Assembly (NCBI RefSeq): GCF_041320595.1
Contig: NZ_CP166625.1
Coordinates: 1,313,501-1,377,500, forward strand
DNA length: 64,000 nt
Direction: 5' to 3'
Source of the DNA: Pleomorphomonas sp. PLEO
GTDB lineage: Bacteria; Pseudomonadota; Alphaproteobacteria; Rhizobiales; Pleomorphomonadaceae
Position numbers and translations under genes: made by a program. The notes beneath the pieces were generated by a model that was given only the letters and a program-made list of their open reading frames with translations, was not told the DNA's origin and ran no database searches. Below are positions 10,180 to 19,026 of this stretch, piece after piece; the first letter of the stretch is position 1; every line of letters starts with the position of its first letter.

Positions 10180-10461
10180 ATGGCCGGAGCGGCGTCGTTG
10201 GACGCGGCCTTTGAAAGGCTCGACCAGGCGCTGGGGCGTCTGGAACTTGCGGTGGAGCGGCGGTTGGCCGGCGAGCACACCATTTCCGGCCTCGAGGACG
10301 AGTTATTCCGTCTCGGGGAGGATCGCTCGCGTTTGGCCGGTGACCTCGACGACGCACTCGCCAAGGCGGGTCGTCTGGAGGATGCCAATCGCGAAGTATC
10401 GCGTCGCCTTGTCGCCGCCATGGAGTCGATCCGCTCCGTTCTCGATACCCACGGAGGCTGA
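10180..10461 (+). CDS. DUF4164 family coiled-coil protein
   Basis: 93 residues from ATG at 10180, with GGAGG seven bases upstream; the longer in-frame start at 10096 lacks a site. It is almost entirely heptad-patterned helix (L-D-A-A-F-E-R-L-D-Q-A-L then L-E-D-E-L-F-R-L) with no catalytic motif. DUF4164 members are small alphaproteobacterial proteins encoded immediately before zapA. Here the stop is only a few bases from the zapA start, so the two are almost certainly co-translated. A role in division-ring assembly is inference from this pairing. Confidence 0.8.
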   Translation: MAGAASLDAAFERLDQALGRLELAVERRLAGEHTISGLEDELFRLGEDRSRLAGDLDDALAKAGRLEDANREVSRRLVAAMESIRSVLDTHGG

Positions 10462-10464
10462 CCC

Positions 10465-10818
10465 TTGAGCCAAGTGACGGTGACGATTGCCGGTAAGACC
10501 TACCGCATGGCCTGCGACGATGGCCAGGAGGAGCATCTTTACGGGCTCGCCAGCCGTCTCGACGCCATCCTCAACGAAATCCGTGGTGTGTTCGGCGAAA
10601 TCGGCGATCAACGGCTGACCGTGATGAGCGCCATCACCGTGCTCGACCAGTTGTCGGAGACGGAACGGCGGCTGAAGGGGCTCGAGGCTGAGACGCGTTC
10701 GCTGCGCGAGAGCCGCGACGCGCTGCTCGAGCGCCAGGGCGAGATCGAGCGCCGCCTTGCCGAGAAGGTGGTCGAGGTCGCTACCCGAATCGAGGCCGCC
10801 GCCGAAAAGATGGTGTGA
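10465..10818 (+). CDS. zapA: Cell division protein ZapA
   Basis: 117 residues starting with TTG at 10465, seven bases after an AGG/GGAGG-like site at 10453-10457. The N-terminal domain S-Q-V-T-V-T-I-A-G-K-T-Y-R-M and the helix E-E-H-L-Y-G-L-A-S-R-L-D are typical of ZapA, followed by a long coiled coil from about residue 60. ZapA binds FtsZ in the cytoplasm and bundles protofilaments. It is coupled to the upstream DUF4164 gene. The small membrane protein and then 6S RNA follow, the arrangement usual in alphaproteobacteria. Confidence 0.92.
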   Translation: MSQVTVTIAGKTYRMACDDGQEEHLYGLASRLDAILNEIRGVFGEIGDQRLTVMSAITVLDQLSETERRLKGLEAETRSLRESRDALLERQGEIERRLAEKVVEVATRIEAAAEKMV

Positions 10819-11045
10819 CGGCCCCCGCCTTTCCCGTCATCGGTTCGACCAACTGCTGGACGCACATGGGCTTTCGTCTACTGGTAGCAGAGACGAAAAC
10901 AGGGCACGTTTACTCCGGGTTTACCGATAGATCTTTTCGAAGGGTCCATGCAGGCCGCGCAAGGCTGGTGCGGCAAAAGCAGCGTTGCCTCTCTACGGAT
11001 AATTCCATATATGGGGCGCGACAGGATTTTTTTCGGAGGAATCTC

Positions 11046-11234
11046 ATGGCCAGTCACCAGTCCGCAGTGGATCAGGGCGTGAGCGCCTGGAAGGTGCTGG
11101 CGGTGATGGTTGTGGTTCTTCTGGTTGGTATTGGTGCGGTGGCGCTGTTTGGCTACCCCGCCCTGATCGTGCTTGCCCTGGCCGGAACGGCGGCGATGCT
11201 CTGCACGCTGGTTGTCATGACGGCTGGTCGGTAA
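11046..11234 (+). CDS. Small two-helix membrane protein
   Basis: 62 residues from ATG at 11046, preceded by a strong GGAGGAATCTC site. Two hydrophobic helices lie at about 16-35 and 38-58, separated by F-G-Y-P, so it should form an inner-membrane hairpin. No known family is recognised. It has its own 227-bp upstream region after zapA and a rho-independent terminator right behind it, which supports it as a real independent gene. Confidence 0.7.
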   Translation: MASHQSAVDQGVSAWKVLAVMVVVLLVGIGAVALFGYPALIVLALAGTAAMLCTLVVMTAGR

Positions 11235-11261
11235 CAGATACTGCGATCCGCGCAGCGACTT

Positions 11262-11293
11262 GGGCGGCGGGCTTTCCTGCCGCCCTTCTTTTT
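11262..11293 (+). terminator. Rho-independent terminator
   Basis: GGGCGGC (11262-11268) pairs with GCCGCCC (11279-11285), with a following TTCTTTTT. It closes the small membrane protein gene just before the 6S RNA promoter. Confidence 0.8.
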
Positions 11294-11335
11294 GCCCGGA
11301 TTTTATCTTGAGCCTTTTTGTCGAGGTGAGGCCCT

Positions 11336-11362
11336 TTGCCGGATCGTCAGTCTCGCCTATAT
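11336..11362 (+). promoter_or_regulatory. Predicted promoter of 6S RNA
   Basis: TTGCCG at 11336-11341 and CTATAT/TATATA at 11357-11363, spaced 15-16 nt, place a start near 11369 at the beginning of the 6S RNA stem. Confidence 0.6.
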
Positions 11363-11368
11363 AGGAGA

Positions 11369-11532
11369 GGTGGCGTACCTGCGCTTCTCGTTAGGAATCA
11401 ATTATCCCCGGGGCCTTACTGATCCCAAGGGAGCTGTCACCGTCCGGACCCGTGGGTTCGGGCACACGGCGCCCACCTACATTGTAGGTTTCCCGGGATC
11501 ACAGTTCCGACGGTCGTTCGTGGGCGCCACAC
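11369..11532 (+). ncRNA. ssrS: 6S RNA
   Basis: The position between zapA and the 5-formyl-THF cyclo-ligase gene is the canonical one. The ends pair (GTGGCG at 11370-11375 with CGCCAC at 11525-11530). The interior has the long GC-rich hairpin CCCGTGGGTTCGGGCAC and the opposed CCCCGGGG and CCCGGG segments that flank the open bubble mimicking a melted promoter. 6S RNA binds the sigma-70 RNA polymerase holoenzyme and dampens transcription in stationary phase. The exact ends are estimated to within about 10 nt. Confidence 0.85.
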
Positions 11533-11640
11533 CCTGTTTACCGCCGGCTCGTTGTCTCCCGTGATTTCCGGAGGCTTGCCATTCCCGTAGATACGACTTC
11601 CGATCTTCCCCGTGCCCTCGTCGCCGCCGAAAAGACGCGC

Positions 11641-12186
11641 GTGCGCAAGCTGGCGCTGTCGCGTCGCGACGGACTTGGCGCCGCGGCGCAGGCGGAAGGT
11701 TCGGCGGCCATTTCCGACCGGGTGCTGGCGCTCGATCTGCCTCCTGGCTGCGCGGTTTCGGCTTTCCTGCCGATCCAGAGCGAGGTCGATCTATCGGAGG
11801 CCATCGCCGGGCTTGATGCGCGCGGCCACCCAGTCGGTTTGCCGGTCATGGTGGAGGGCGGGCTGGTGTTTCGCCGCTTCCGGCCGGGCGATGGACTGGT
11901 GCCGCTCGGCTTCGGCACGCGCGGTCCCGGCCCGGATGCTTGCGAAGTCGTGCCGGACGTTCTCTTGATGCCGCTCAGCGCTTTCGACCGGCGCGGCGGC
12001 CGTATCGGCTACGGCCGTGGCTTTTATGACCGCTCCGTAGCCGGTTTGCGCGCCGCTGGCCGTTTTCCCCGCTTGATCGGCATCGCCTTCTCGGTGCAGG
12101 AAGTGGCTGCGGTGCCCATGGAACCCCATGATGCGCCACTCGACATGATCGTCACCGAGCGGGACGCTTTCCGCTTCGCTCCTTGA
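11641..12186 (+). CDS. 5-formyltetrahydrofolate cyclo-ligase
   Basis: At least 181 residues in this frame. Family marks are the central L-P-V-M-V-E-G-G-L-V-F-R-R-F, then P-D-V-L-L-M-P-L-S-A-F-D and the ATP/folate motif R-I-G-Y-G-R-G-F-Y-D-R. It makes 5,10-methenyl-THF from 5-formyl-THF with ATP. The start is uncertain. GTG at 11641 has a poor site and would cut off the usual N-terminal Lys-containing helix. The conserved-looking residues A-L-V-A-A-E-K-T-R-V lie upstream in frame, and the only start-like codon there is ATT at 11581, seven bases after GGAGG. Linkage to 6S RNA is conserved across proteobacteria. Confidence 0.88.
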   Translation: MRKLALSRRDGLGAAAQAEGSAAISDRVLALDLPPGCAVSAFLPIQSEVDLSEAIAGLDARGHPVGLPVMVEGGLVFRRFRPGDGLVPLGFGTRGPGPDACEVVPDVLLMPLSAFDRRGGRIGYGRGFYDRSVAGLRAAGRFPRLIGIAFSVQEVAAVPMEPHDAPLDMIVTERDAFRFAP

Positions 12187-12206
12187 CGCGGGGAGAATAC
12201 CGGACA

Positions 12207-13025
12207 ATGCGATTGCTGTTCGTGGGAGACGTGGTCGGCCGCTCGGGTCGCAATGCGATTTCCGACATCCTGCCGGGCCTGATCGCCGACTATGCCATCG
12301 ACCTCGTGGTGGTCAACGGCGAGAACGCCGCCGGCGGCTTCGGCATCACCGAGGAGATCTGCCAGGACTTCCTTGATGCCGGCGCCGACGTGGTGACCAC
12401 CGGCAATCACGCCTGGGACCAGCGCGAGGCGCTGGTGTTCATCGAGCGGCAGCCGCAACTCCTGAGGCCGGCCAACTACCCGCCGGGAACGCCGGGACGC
12501 GGCGCCACGGTCGCCATCGCCCGCAACGGTGCCCGTGTGCTGGTGGCCAACGTCATGGGGCGCGTCTACATGGACGCGCTCGACGATCCCTTCGCCGCCG
12601 CTGATCGCGAACTCAGCGCCTGCCCGCTCGGCAGCATGGTCGACGCCGTGGTGGTCGACATGCACGCCGAGGCGACGAGCGAGAAGCAGGCCATGGGCCA
12701 CTATCTCGACGGCCGTGCGTCGCTGGTCGTTGGCACCCACACGCATGTGCCGACCGCCGATTATCAGATCCTCGACGGCGGCACGGCCTATCTGTCCGAT
12801 GCCGGCATGACGGGCGACTATGACAGCGTGCTGGGCATGGAAAAGGACGAGCCGCTCAATCGCTTCCTGCGCAAGATCCCGACGGCGCGTTTCCAGCCGG
12901 CGCTTGGCGAGCCGACGCTGTGCGGCGTCGCCGTCGACGTGAGCGACGCGACGGGTCTTGCCGAGGCGATCGGGCCGGTCCGGATCGGTGGCCGCCTTGC
13001 CGAGGCATTGCCGACCTTTTGGTAA
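12207..13025 (+). CDS. TIGR00282 / YmdB family metallophosphoesterase
   Basis: 272 residues from ATG at 12207 with GGGGAG upstream. The dinuclear metal site is visible: D8 in L-F-V-G-D-V-V-G, E39-N40 in V-V-N-G-E-N, N67-H68 in T-T-G-N-H-A-W-D, then D-M-H-A-E-A and G-T-H-T-H-V. In Bacillus, YmdB hydrolyses 2',3'-cyclic nucleotides; the substrate here is inferred. It begins 21 bp after the cyclo-ligase stop, so the two genes are probably one transcript. Confidence 0.9.
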   Translation: MRLLFVGDVVGRSGRNAISDILPGLIADYAIDLVVVNGENAAGGFGITEEICQDFLDAGADVVTTGNHAWDQREALVFIERQPQLLRPANYPPGTPGRGATVAIARNGARVLVANVMGRVYMDALDDPFAAADRELSACPLGSMVDAVVVDMHAEATSEKQAMGHYLDGRASLVVGTHTHVPTADYQILDGGTAYLSDAGMTGDYDSVLGMEKDEPLNRFLRKIPTARFQPALGEPTLCGVAVDVSDATGLAEAIGPVRIGGRLAEALPTFW

Positions 13026-13158
13026 CGGCCCCGGCTGGATTTAGCGCCAACAAACGCCTATAAGGCGCCCCATTCGTGGATTTTGTGCCGTGATCGATGG
13101 TCGCGGAGGCGTCTGGCAGCGCCCCCCGCGCCCCTTCGCGGTTCCCTCAGGAGGCAAT

Positions 13159-13905
13159 ATGGCCGGTCATTCACAGTTCAAGAACATCATGCATCGCAAG
13201 GGCGCGCAGGACGCCAAGCGGTCGAAGGTCTTCGCCAAGCTTGCCCGCGAAGTTACCGTGGCCGCCAAGATCGGTGGTTTGGATCCGGCGATGAACGCCC
13301 GCCTGCGTCTTGCCATCCTCAACGCCCGCGCCGAGAACATGCCCAAGGACAATATCGACCGGGCGATCAAGAAGGCGGCCGGCGCCGACACGGCCAACTT
13401 TGACGAAGTGCGCTACGAGGGCTACGGCCCCGGCGGCACCGCCGTCATCGTCGAGGCGCTGACCGACAACCGCAATCGCACCGCCTCGGTGGTCCGCTCG
13501 ATCTTCACCAAGGCCGGCGGCGCGATGGGCGAAACCGGCACGGTTGGATTCATGTTCGAGCGGTTGGGCGAAATCAGCTATCCGCTCACCGTCGGTTCCA
13601 ATGACGCCGTGCTGGAAGCCGCCATCGAGGCCGGCGCCGACGACGTCGAATCCGACGAGGAAGGGCATTTCATCTACTTCGCCTTCGAATCGATGGGGGA
13701 AGTGACCAAGGCGCTCGAAGCCTTGCTGGGCGCCGCCGCGTCGATCAAGTCGATCTGGAAGCCGAAGACCACGTCGAACCTCGATGAGGAAAAGGCGCAG
13801 AGCCTGATGAAGATGGTCGACCTCCTGGAGGACGACGACGACGTGCAGAACGTCTACACCAACATGGAAGTCTCCGACGAAGTGGCGGCCAAGCTCGCCG
13901 GCTGA
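13159..13905 (+). CDS. YebC/PmpR family (TACO1-like) translation/transcription factor
   Basis: 248 residues from ATG at 13159, seven bases after AGGAGG; an upstream in-frame start is not conserved. The N-terminus [14 protein letters not shown] and the stretch [12 protein letters not shown] are hallmarks of YebC, with E-G-Y-G-P-G-G in the middle. The family eases ribosome stalling at proline runs and can regulate transcription. A strong terminator follows. In many relatives it precedes ruvC, as here with two unrelated genes and DUF1062 in between. Confidence 0.93.
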   Translation: MAGHSQFKNIMHRKGAQDAKRSKVFAKLAREVTVAAKIGGLDPAMNARLRLAILNARAENMPKDNIDRAIKKAAGADTANFDEVRYEGYGPGGTAVIVEALTDNRNRTASVVRSIFTKAGGAMGETGTVGFMFERLGEISYPLTVGSNDAVLEAAIEAGADDVESDEEGHFIYFAFESMGEVTKALEALLGAAASIKSIWKPKTTSNLDEEKAQSLMKMVDLLEDDDDVQNVYTNMEVSDEVAAKLAG

Positions 13906-13933
13906 GGCCGGCCCTGCGTTTCGGGTTGTTCGC

Positions 13934-13970
13934 GCCCGCCGTCGCCTTCGGGTGGACGGCGGGCGTTTTT
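13934..13970 (+). terminator. Rho-independent terminator of yebC
   Basis: GCCCGCCGTC (13934-13943) pairs with GACGGCGGGC (13955-13964), followed by GTTTTT. Confidence 0.85.
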
Positions 13971-14022
13971 CATCTGGCAATGGCACCGCCTCCTCGTGCT
14001 ATCGTTTTGCCAGAGGTGCGAG

Positions 14023-14481
14023 ATGAGCGAAGACGGACATTCCGGCGGCTGCCAGTGCGGGCGGGTGCGTTTCCATGTCGATGGACCACTCGGCCGGGCG
14101 AGCATCTGCCATTGCCGGATGTGCCAGAAGGCGTTCGGCTCGTTCTTCGGGCCGCTGGTGTCGGCGCCCAACGATCGTTTTGCCTGGTCGCGCGGCGAGC
14201 CTGCATGGTTCCAGAGTTCCAACAAGGTGCGGCGCGGCTTCTGCGGCCATTGCGGCACGCCGCTTGCCTATGACTGGGGCGGGCCGGCGCTGGAGCTGGC
14301 CATTGGCGCGTTCGACGATCCCGAATCGGTGCCGCCGGCCATCCAGGTCGGGCTGAAGCACCGGATGAGCTGGTTCTCCCGCCTTGCCGACCTGCCGACC
14401 CGGTCGCCGGACGAACAGGACAAGGTCGATCGCTTCCAGGCCGAGATCGTCTCGTTCCAACACCCGGACCGAGATACCTGA
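14023..14481 (+). CDS. GFA family zinc protein
   Basis: 152 residues from ATG at 14023. Zinc ligands of the glutathione-dependent formaldehyde-activating fold are present: C10-x-C12, C31-x-x-C34 (in I-C-H-C-R-M-C-Q) and C74-x-x-C77. The family was named after Gfa, but most members have no shown enzyme activity, so only a zinc-binding, possibly thiol-related role is safe. It is a single gene between two terminators. Confidence 0.85.
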   Translation: MSEDGHSGGCQCGRVRFHVDGPLGRASICHCRMCQKAFGSFFGPLVSAPNDRFAWSRGEPAWFQSSNKVRRGFCGHCGTPLAYDWGGPALELAIGAFDDPESVPPAIQVGLKHRMSWFSRLADLPTRSPDEQDKVDRFQAEIVSFQHPDRDT

Positions 14482-14652
14482 GGTCATGCTGACTTCATAA
14501 GAGATTGATTTAATACCGCTACTCTGTGTTCACGGAAATGTTCATGCGCGAGCTCTAGGCAGGGCCCGCGGCGGCCACTAGAAATGCGTGCATATACCCC
14601 TATTTCTGGCCCTTCATCGTTACCACCCAGCATCCCGCCAGGAGCTTGCTTC

Positions 14653-15717
14653 ATGCCCACCCTTTTCGATCCCGTCCGCCTCGGCGCCCTCGAACTCCGC
14701 AATCGCATCGTCATGGCGCCGCTGACGCGGGCGCGCGGCACCGACGATCGCGTTCCCACCGATGTCATGCGCACCTATTACGAACAGCGGGCGTCGGCCG
14801 GCCTCATTCTGACCGAGGCGACCATCGTCACGCCGAAGGGCGCCGGCTATGCTCGTACGCCCGGCATCTATTCCGATGCTCAGGTCGAGGCCTGGAAGCC
14901 GATCACCGAAGCCGTGCACCGGCGCGGCGGCAAGATCGTCATGCAGCTCTGGCACGTTGGTCGCATTTCCGATCCGTCGCTGCTCGACGGTGATCTGCCG
15001 GTGGCGCCGAGCGCCATTCAGCCGGCTGGCCATGTCAGCCTGCTGCGGCCGATGCGTCCCTATCCGACCCCGCGTGCCCTCGACATCGCCGAGATCCCCG
15101 GCATCGTCGAGGCCTTCCGCCAGGGCGCTGAGAACGCCCGCAAGGCCGGCTTCGACGGCGTGGAGATCCACGGCGCCAACGGCTATCTGCTCGATCAGTT
15201 CCTGCAGGACAAGACCAATCAGCGCACAGACGTTTATGGTGGCCCGGTCGAGAATCGCGCCCGGCTGATGCTGGAAGCGGTGGACGCGGCGATCAGCGTC
15301 TGGGGCGCCAGCCGCGTCGGCCTGCATCTCGCCCCGCGCGGCGATAGCCACGACATGGGCGACAGCGATCCGAAGGCCACCTTCGGCTACGTTGCCCGCG
15401 AGGTCGGCAAGCGCGGCATCGCCTTCATCTTCACCCGCGAGCATTTCGGCGACGACCGTCTGACGCCGCATATCAAGGAAGAGTTCGGCGGCGCGCTGAT
15501 CGCCAACGAGGGATTCACCTTCGAAGAGGCCACGGTGGAAGTCGCCGCCGGCCGCGCCGATGCCGTTGCCTGGGGCAAAGAATACATCGCCAACCCCGAC
15601 CTCGTCGAACGCTTCCGGACCGGCGCGGCTCGCAACCCGCTGGTGCCCGAGACCATCTACGCCGAGGGCGCCCTCGGCTATTCCGACTACCCGGCGCTCG
15701 ACACCGTCACGGCCTGA
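14653..15717 (+). CDS. Old yellow enzyme family alkene reductase (NemA-like)
   Basis: 354 residues from ATG at 14653 with AGGAG upstream. FMN and substrate residues are seen: M-A-P-L-T-R-A-R at 21-28, Q98-L-W-H-V-G-R, and H173-G-A-N176-G-Y178-L-L-D-Q-F-L, the His/Asn pair that binds the activating carbonyl or nitro group. Y-G-G near 195 and the C-terminal W-G-K-E-Y-I-A-N-P-D-L complete the barrel. It reduces activated alkenes or nitro compounds with NAD(P)H. The gene stands alone and ends at a bidirectional terminator. Confidence 0.92.
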   Translation: MPTLFDPVRLGALELRNRIVMAPLTRARGTDDRVPTDVMRTYYEQRASAGLILTEATIVTPKGAGYARTPGIYSDAQVEAWKPITEAVHRRGGKIVMQLWHVGRISDPSLLDGDLPVAPSAIQPAGHVSLLRPMRPYPTPRALDIAEIPGIVEAFRQGAENARKAGFDGVEIHGANGYLLDQFLQDKTNQRTDVYGGPVENRARLMLEAVDAAISVWGASRVGLHLAPRGDSHDMGDSDPKATFGYVAREVGKRGIAFIFTREHFGDDRLTPHIKEEFGGALIANEGFTFEEATVEVAAGRADAVAWGKEYIANPDLVERFRTGAARNPLVPETIYAEGALGYSDYPALDTVTA

Positions 15718-15741
15718 CAGACTCGACAATCCTTAGCCGAC

Positions 15742-15779
15742 AAAAACGCCCCGCGATGCGACCGTCGCGGGGCGTTTTG
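15742..15779. terminator. Bidirectional terminator
   Basis: An ACGCCCCGCGA/TCGCGGGGCGT stem at about 15746-15775, with A's before and TTTT after, separates the convergent OYE and DUF1062 genes. Confidence 0.85.
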
Positions 15780-15781
15780 CT

Positions 15782-16399
15782 TTAGCCGGCGGCGGCCACG
15801 ATGGCCGGTGCGTCCTCGACGCCAACAAGATCAAGGCGGATGATTTGACCATCGCGAGGCGGCCGGTTCAGCGCATTCCCGCCTCCGATCACGGTCAGCC
15901 GGCCCGCGCCCGCCAGGGCGGCGATCCGGTTGCGAGCGAGATCGAGTTCGCTTGCTAGCAGGCGATCGAGACGCAGGCCGACCGGATAGGGCACGGCGAG
16001 GGCAATCTCGGCGCCTGTCGCGCCGGTCTTGCCGCCAACCACCACCCTTTCGATCTCCACCGTGTCGGACTGGACGATCAACGACGTCTTGCGGCGAAGG
16101 GCGGGGAGATCGAAGGCGAGACGGCGGACAAAGGCCGGGTCGCCGGTCCTCAGCGCAGCGAGCTCGTCGGGCGGCACTTCGGTCGCGAGACGGCGTTCGA
16201 AGATCGGGCGGTTCCAGGTGCGATCGCAGTCGTCGCACTTGTAGATCAGCCAGGCGTCGAGCCGCTTGCCATTGGCATTGAGGCGAATCTTGCCGCTGGG
16301 ATGGAAAGGGCGGGCGTCGCCGCAGGTCGGGCAGGCAAGGACGGGGCGGGGACAATCGCGCGGAACGATGGTCCAGCGAACGAGGACGTGGTCGGACAT
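15782..16399 (-). CDS. DUF1062 domain protein with zinc ribbon
   Basis: 205 residues. A two-CxxC zinc ribbon is clear at C23-P-T-C26 and C55-D-D-C58, followed by a helical domain and a C-terminal half with G-L-R-L-D-R-L-L-A-S-E-L-D-L-A-R-N. I recognise it as DUF1062, whose function is unknown. The ribbon and the S4-like L-D-R-L-L-A-x-x-x pattern hint at RNA or DNA contact, but this is inference. The 3' end abuts the shared terminator. Confidence 0.75.
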   Translation of the reverse strand: MSDHVLVRWTIVPRDCPRPVLACPTCGDARPFHPSGKIRLNANGKRLDAWLIYKCDDCDRTWNRPIFERRLATEVPPDELAALRTGDPAFVRRLAFDLPALRRKTSLIVQSDTVEIERVVVGGKTGATGAEIALAVPYPVGLRLDRLLASELDLARNRIAALAGAGRLTVIGGGNALNRPPRDGQIIRLDLVGVEDAPAIVAAAG

Positions 16400-16833
16400 G
16401 CCGGGGTCTTCCTAAAGGGAAGTCCAGCGGCGGGACGGACGAGGCCCGACGGGGCGGGCACGGCGTGGCGGATGCGCGGATTAATTCAAGGGGCGTGCGG
16501 CGGGATGCCGACGGCGGCAAAGCCAAGCCGGTCTCGATCCGCCACCCGATGGACATGAAAAGCCGTTCGGAAGCCAAGGCCTCCGATGATGCAGGTGCTG
16601 CGGGATGAGACCGGCATTACGACGGCAAGACGATGCCTCTTCATGTTTCCTCAAACGGATCGGCTCAATAGCAGGGCCGACGCCGGACGCAACCAGGAAG
16701 CGGGGCGAACCTCCACTCGGACCAGGTTTGTTGCGGGGATGTCACCATCCGCAAGGCCGTCCTGGGCCGCGACTGGTGGACGGTTCCTGGTGCCCATCTG
16801 TACAAACCATGAACATATGGATAGCGTGCCGCC
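16400..16833. other. Intergenic region upstream of ruvC
   Basis: 434 bp between the divergent DUF1062 and ruvC genes. No frame with a known protein pattern, no repeat shared with the rest of the window, and no exact alphaproteobacterial LexA box (GTTC-N7-GTTC) was found. Confidence 0.5.
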
Positions 16834-17349
16834 ATGACCACTGTGACGCGAATCATCGGCATCGATCCCGGCCTCAGGCGCACCGGCTGGGGCGTCATCG
16901 ACAGCATCGGCAATTCGGTGCATTTCGTCGCCTCGGGAGGGGTGACGTCCGACGCTGGCATGGACCTCGCCTCGCGGCTCGTCCAGATCCACGACGGGCT
17001 CGACGCCGTGCTGCACCAGTTCCAGCCCGATGAGGCGGCGATCGAGATCACCTTCGTCAACAAGGACGCCGGTGCGACGCTGAAGCTCGGCCAGGCGCGC
17101 GGCGTGGCGCTTCTGGTGCCGGCGCGACGTGGCTTGCCGGTTGCCGAATATGCGCCCAACGCGGTGAAGAAGGCGATCGTCGGGGCTGGGCATGCCGAGA
17201 AGGGGCAGATCCGCGTCATGGTCAAGGTACTGATGCCAAAGGCGACCTTCGACAGCGACGACGCGGCCGACGCGCTGGCCATCGCGCTGACGCATGCCCA
17301 TCATCGTAGTTCGGTTGTGGGCCGGTTGGCGAAATTGGCGGCCGGGTGA
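16834..17349 (+). CDS. ruvC: Holliday junction endonuclease RuvC
   Basis: 171 residues. Catalytic acids match those of E. coli by spacing: D11 in I-I-G-I-D-P-G, E71 in A-I-E-I-T-F-V-N, and D143/D146 in [12 protein letters not shown]. It resolves four-way junctions as a dimer together with RuvAB. It is followed by ruvA, whose ATG lies 17 bp after the ruvC stop. Confidence 0.96.
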   Translation: MTTVTRIIGIDPGLRRTGWGVIDSIGNSVHFVASGGVTSDAGMDLASRLVQIHDGLDAVLHQFQPDEAAIEITFVNKDAGATLKLGQARGVALLVPARRGLPVAEYAPNAVKKAIVGAGHAEKGQIRVMVKVLMPKATFDSDDAADALAIALTHAHHRSSVVGRLAKLAAG

Positions 17350-17366
17350 CGGGCGGGGAGAATAGC

Positions 17367-17984
17367 ATGATCGGCAAGCTCAAGGGTGTGGTGGACAGCT
17401 TCGGCGACGATTGGATGATCCTCGACGTGCATGGCGTCGGCTATCAGGTCTATTGTTCGTCGCGCACATTGCAGCGGTTGCCGAAGGCCGGCGAGGCGGC
17501 GGTGCTGGCCATCGAGACCATGGTTCGCGAGGACATGATCCGCCTCTACGGCTTTTCCAATGACATCGAGCGCGAGTGGTTCCGCCTGCTGATGACGGTA
17601 CAGGGCGTGGGCGCCAAGGTGGCGCTCGGCGTGCTGTCGGTTCTCGATCCCGGCCAACTCGCCACCGCCATCGCCATGCGCGATCTGGTCGCCATCGCGC
17701 GGGCGCCCGGCGTCGGCAAGCGCGTCGCCGAGCGCATCGCCACCGAACTCAAGGACAAGGCGCCGGCCTTTGCCGACGCCGATCCGTCGGTGATCCGCAT
17801 GGCCGTCGACGTCGCCGAGGCGCGCGTCTCCGGGCCGGTGGCCGAGGCGGTGTCGGCGCTGGTCAATCTTGGCTATGCGCAATTGCAGGCCGCCGCCGCC
17901 GTGCAGGCGGCGGCTAAGGCGGCCGGCAGCGAGGCGACGACCACCCAGCTGATCCGCCAGGGGCTCAAGGAACTGGCACGCTGA
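17367..17984 (+). CDS. ruvA: Holliday junction branch migration protein RuvA
   Basis: 205 residues from ATG at 17367, preceded by GGGGAG. Domain I begins M-I-G-K-L-K-G, the helix-hairpin-helix units are G-V-G-A-K-V-A-L near 87 and [12 protein letters not shown] near 118, and the C-terminal UBA-like domain that touches RuvB is present ([10 protein letters not shown]). Usually ruvB comes next; here an SDR gene follows after 52 bp, and no ruvB is present anywhere in this window. Confidence 0.96.
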   Translation: MIGKLKGVVDSFGDDWMILDVHGVGYQVYCSSRTLQRLPKAGEAAVLAIETMVREDMIRLYGFSNDIEREWFRLLMTVQGVGAKVALGVLSVLDPGQLATAIAMRDLVAIARAPGVGKRVAERIATELKDKAPAFADADPSVIRMAVDVAEARVSGPVAEAVSALVNLGYAQLQAAAAVQAAAKAAGSEATTTQLIRQGLKELAR

Positions 17985-18036
17985 CGCGGGACGGCCCTGT
18001 CGTCGCCGCCAAGATTCAACCAATCAGGAGGCCGCC

Positions 18037-18876
18037 ATGGTCGAAGGCATCATCACTACGGGCAAGGTCGCGGTGATTACCGGCGCGGCGCGCGGCATCG
18101 GCCGGGCGGCGGCGCTTCGTCTCGCCGAGCGGGGCATGAAGCTGGTATTGGCCGACGTGCTCGGCGGCGAACTGGCGGCCACCGCGTCGGCAGCCAAGGC
18201 GCTCGGCAGCCCGGAGATCATTGCCGTGCCGACCGATGTCGGCGACAGGGCGGCGGTCGAGGCGTTGGCGTCGGTGGCTTTCGAGCGCTTCGGCGGCGTC
18301 GACGTGCTGATGAACAACGCCGCCATTGGCGAGGGCGGCGGTGTCCTCGAGAACTCCGACAATTGGCGCAAGCTGATCGACGTCAATTTCTGGGGCGTCG
18401 TCAACGGCGTCCAGGCGTTCGTGCCGCGGATGATCGACAGCGGCAACCCCGGCTATGTTATCAACACCGGCTCCAAGCAGGGCATCACCACGCCGCCGGG
18501 CAACGCCGCCTACAATACGTCCAAGGCGGCGGTGAAAGTGGTGACGGAACAGCTCGCCCACGAGCTGCGCAACCGGGACAGCCGGCTCACAGCCCACCTG
18601 CTGATCCCCGGCTGGACCTTCACCGGCCTGACCGCCACCGATCCCTCGACCGAGAAGCCGGCCGGTGCCTGGCATGCCGTGCAGGTGGTGGACTTTATGC
18701 TGGCGGCGCTCGCCAAGGGCGAATTCTACATTCTCTGTCCCGACAATGAGACGCCGCGCCACCTTGATGAAAAGCGTATGGCCTGGGCGATCGGCGACGT
18801 GATCCACAATCGTCCGGCGCTCTCGCGCTGGCATCCGGACTACAGGGACGCCTTCGGTCGCTATATCGAGGAATGA
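18037..18876 (+). CDS. Short-chain dehydrogenase/reductase
   Basis: 279 residues, preceded by AGGAGG. The cofactor loop is T15-G-A-A-R-G-I-G22, the N93-N-A-A motif and the catalytic set S146, Y159 and K163 (Y-N-T-S-K) are intact. D40 after the second strand suggests NAD(H). The substrate cannot be told. It occupies the place where ruvB normally sits after ruvA. Confidence 0.88.
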   Translation: MVEGIITTGKVAVITGAARGIGRAAALRLAERGMKLVLADVLGGELAATASAAKALGSPEIIAVPTDVGDRAAVEALASVAFERFGGVDVLMNNAAIGEGGGVLENSDNWRKLIDVNFWGVVNGVQAFVPRMIDSGNPGYVINTGSKQGITTPPGNAAYNTSKAAVKVVTEQLAHELRNRDSRLTAHLLIPGWTFTGLTATDPSTEKPAGAWHAVQVVDFMLAALAKGEFYILCPDNETPRHLDEKRMAWAIGDVIHNRPALSRWHPDYRDAFGRYIEE

Positions 18877-19026
18877 GAGGCTGAGGGGCTGGTTTGCGGC
18901 TTGCCGCCGGCGCCCATGACGGGCCATGAGCGGCAGTGAGTCGCGATGAATCCAGGGGATTCGCCATGAACCGATATGGACTCAGATGAGTCCGGTCGGG
19001 TTGCCGGGGGAGCCGCCGCCGGTCGG

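Noticed and set aside
16400-16833. Possible LexA (SOS) box before ruvC
   Set aside because: No GTTC-N7-GTTC or GAAC-N7-GAAC at exact spacing was found; only scattered GAAC and GTTC half-sites.
18895-19020. Short repeated ATGA-like words after the SDR gene
   Set aside because: Too short and irregular to be a tandem repeat or a CRISPR array.
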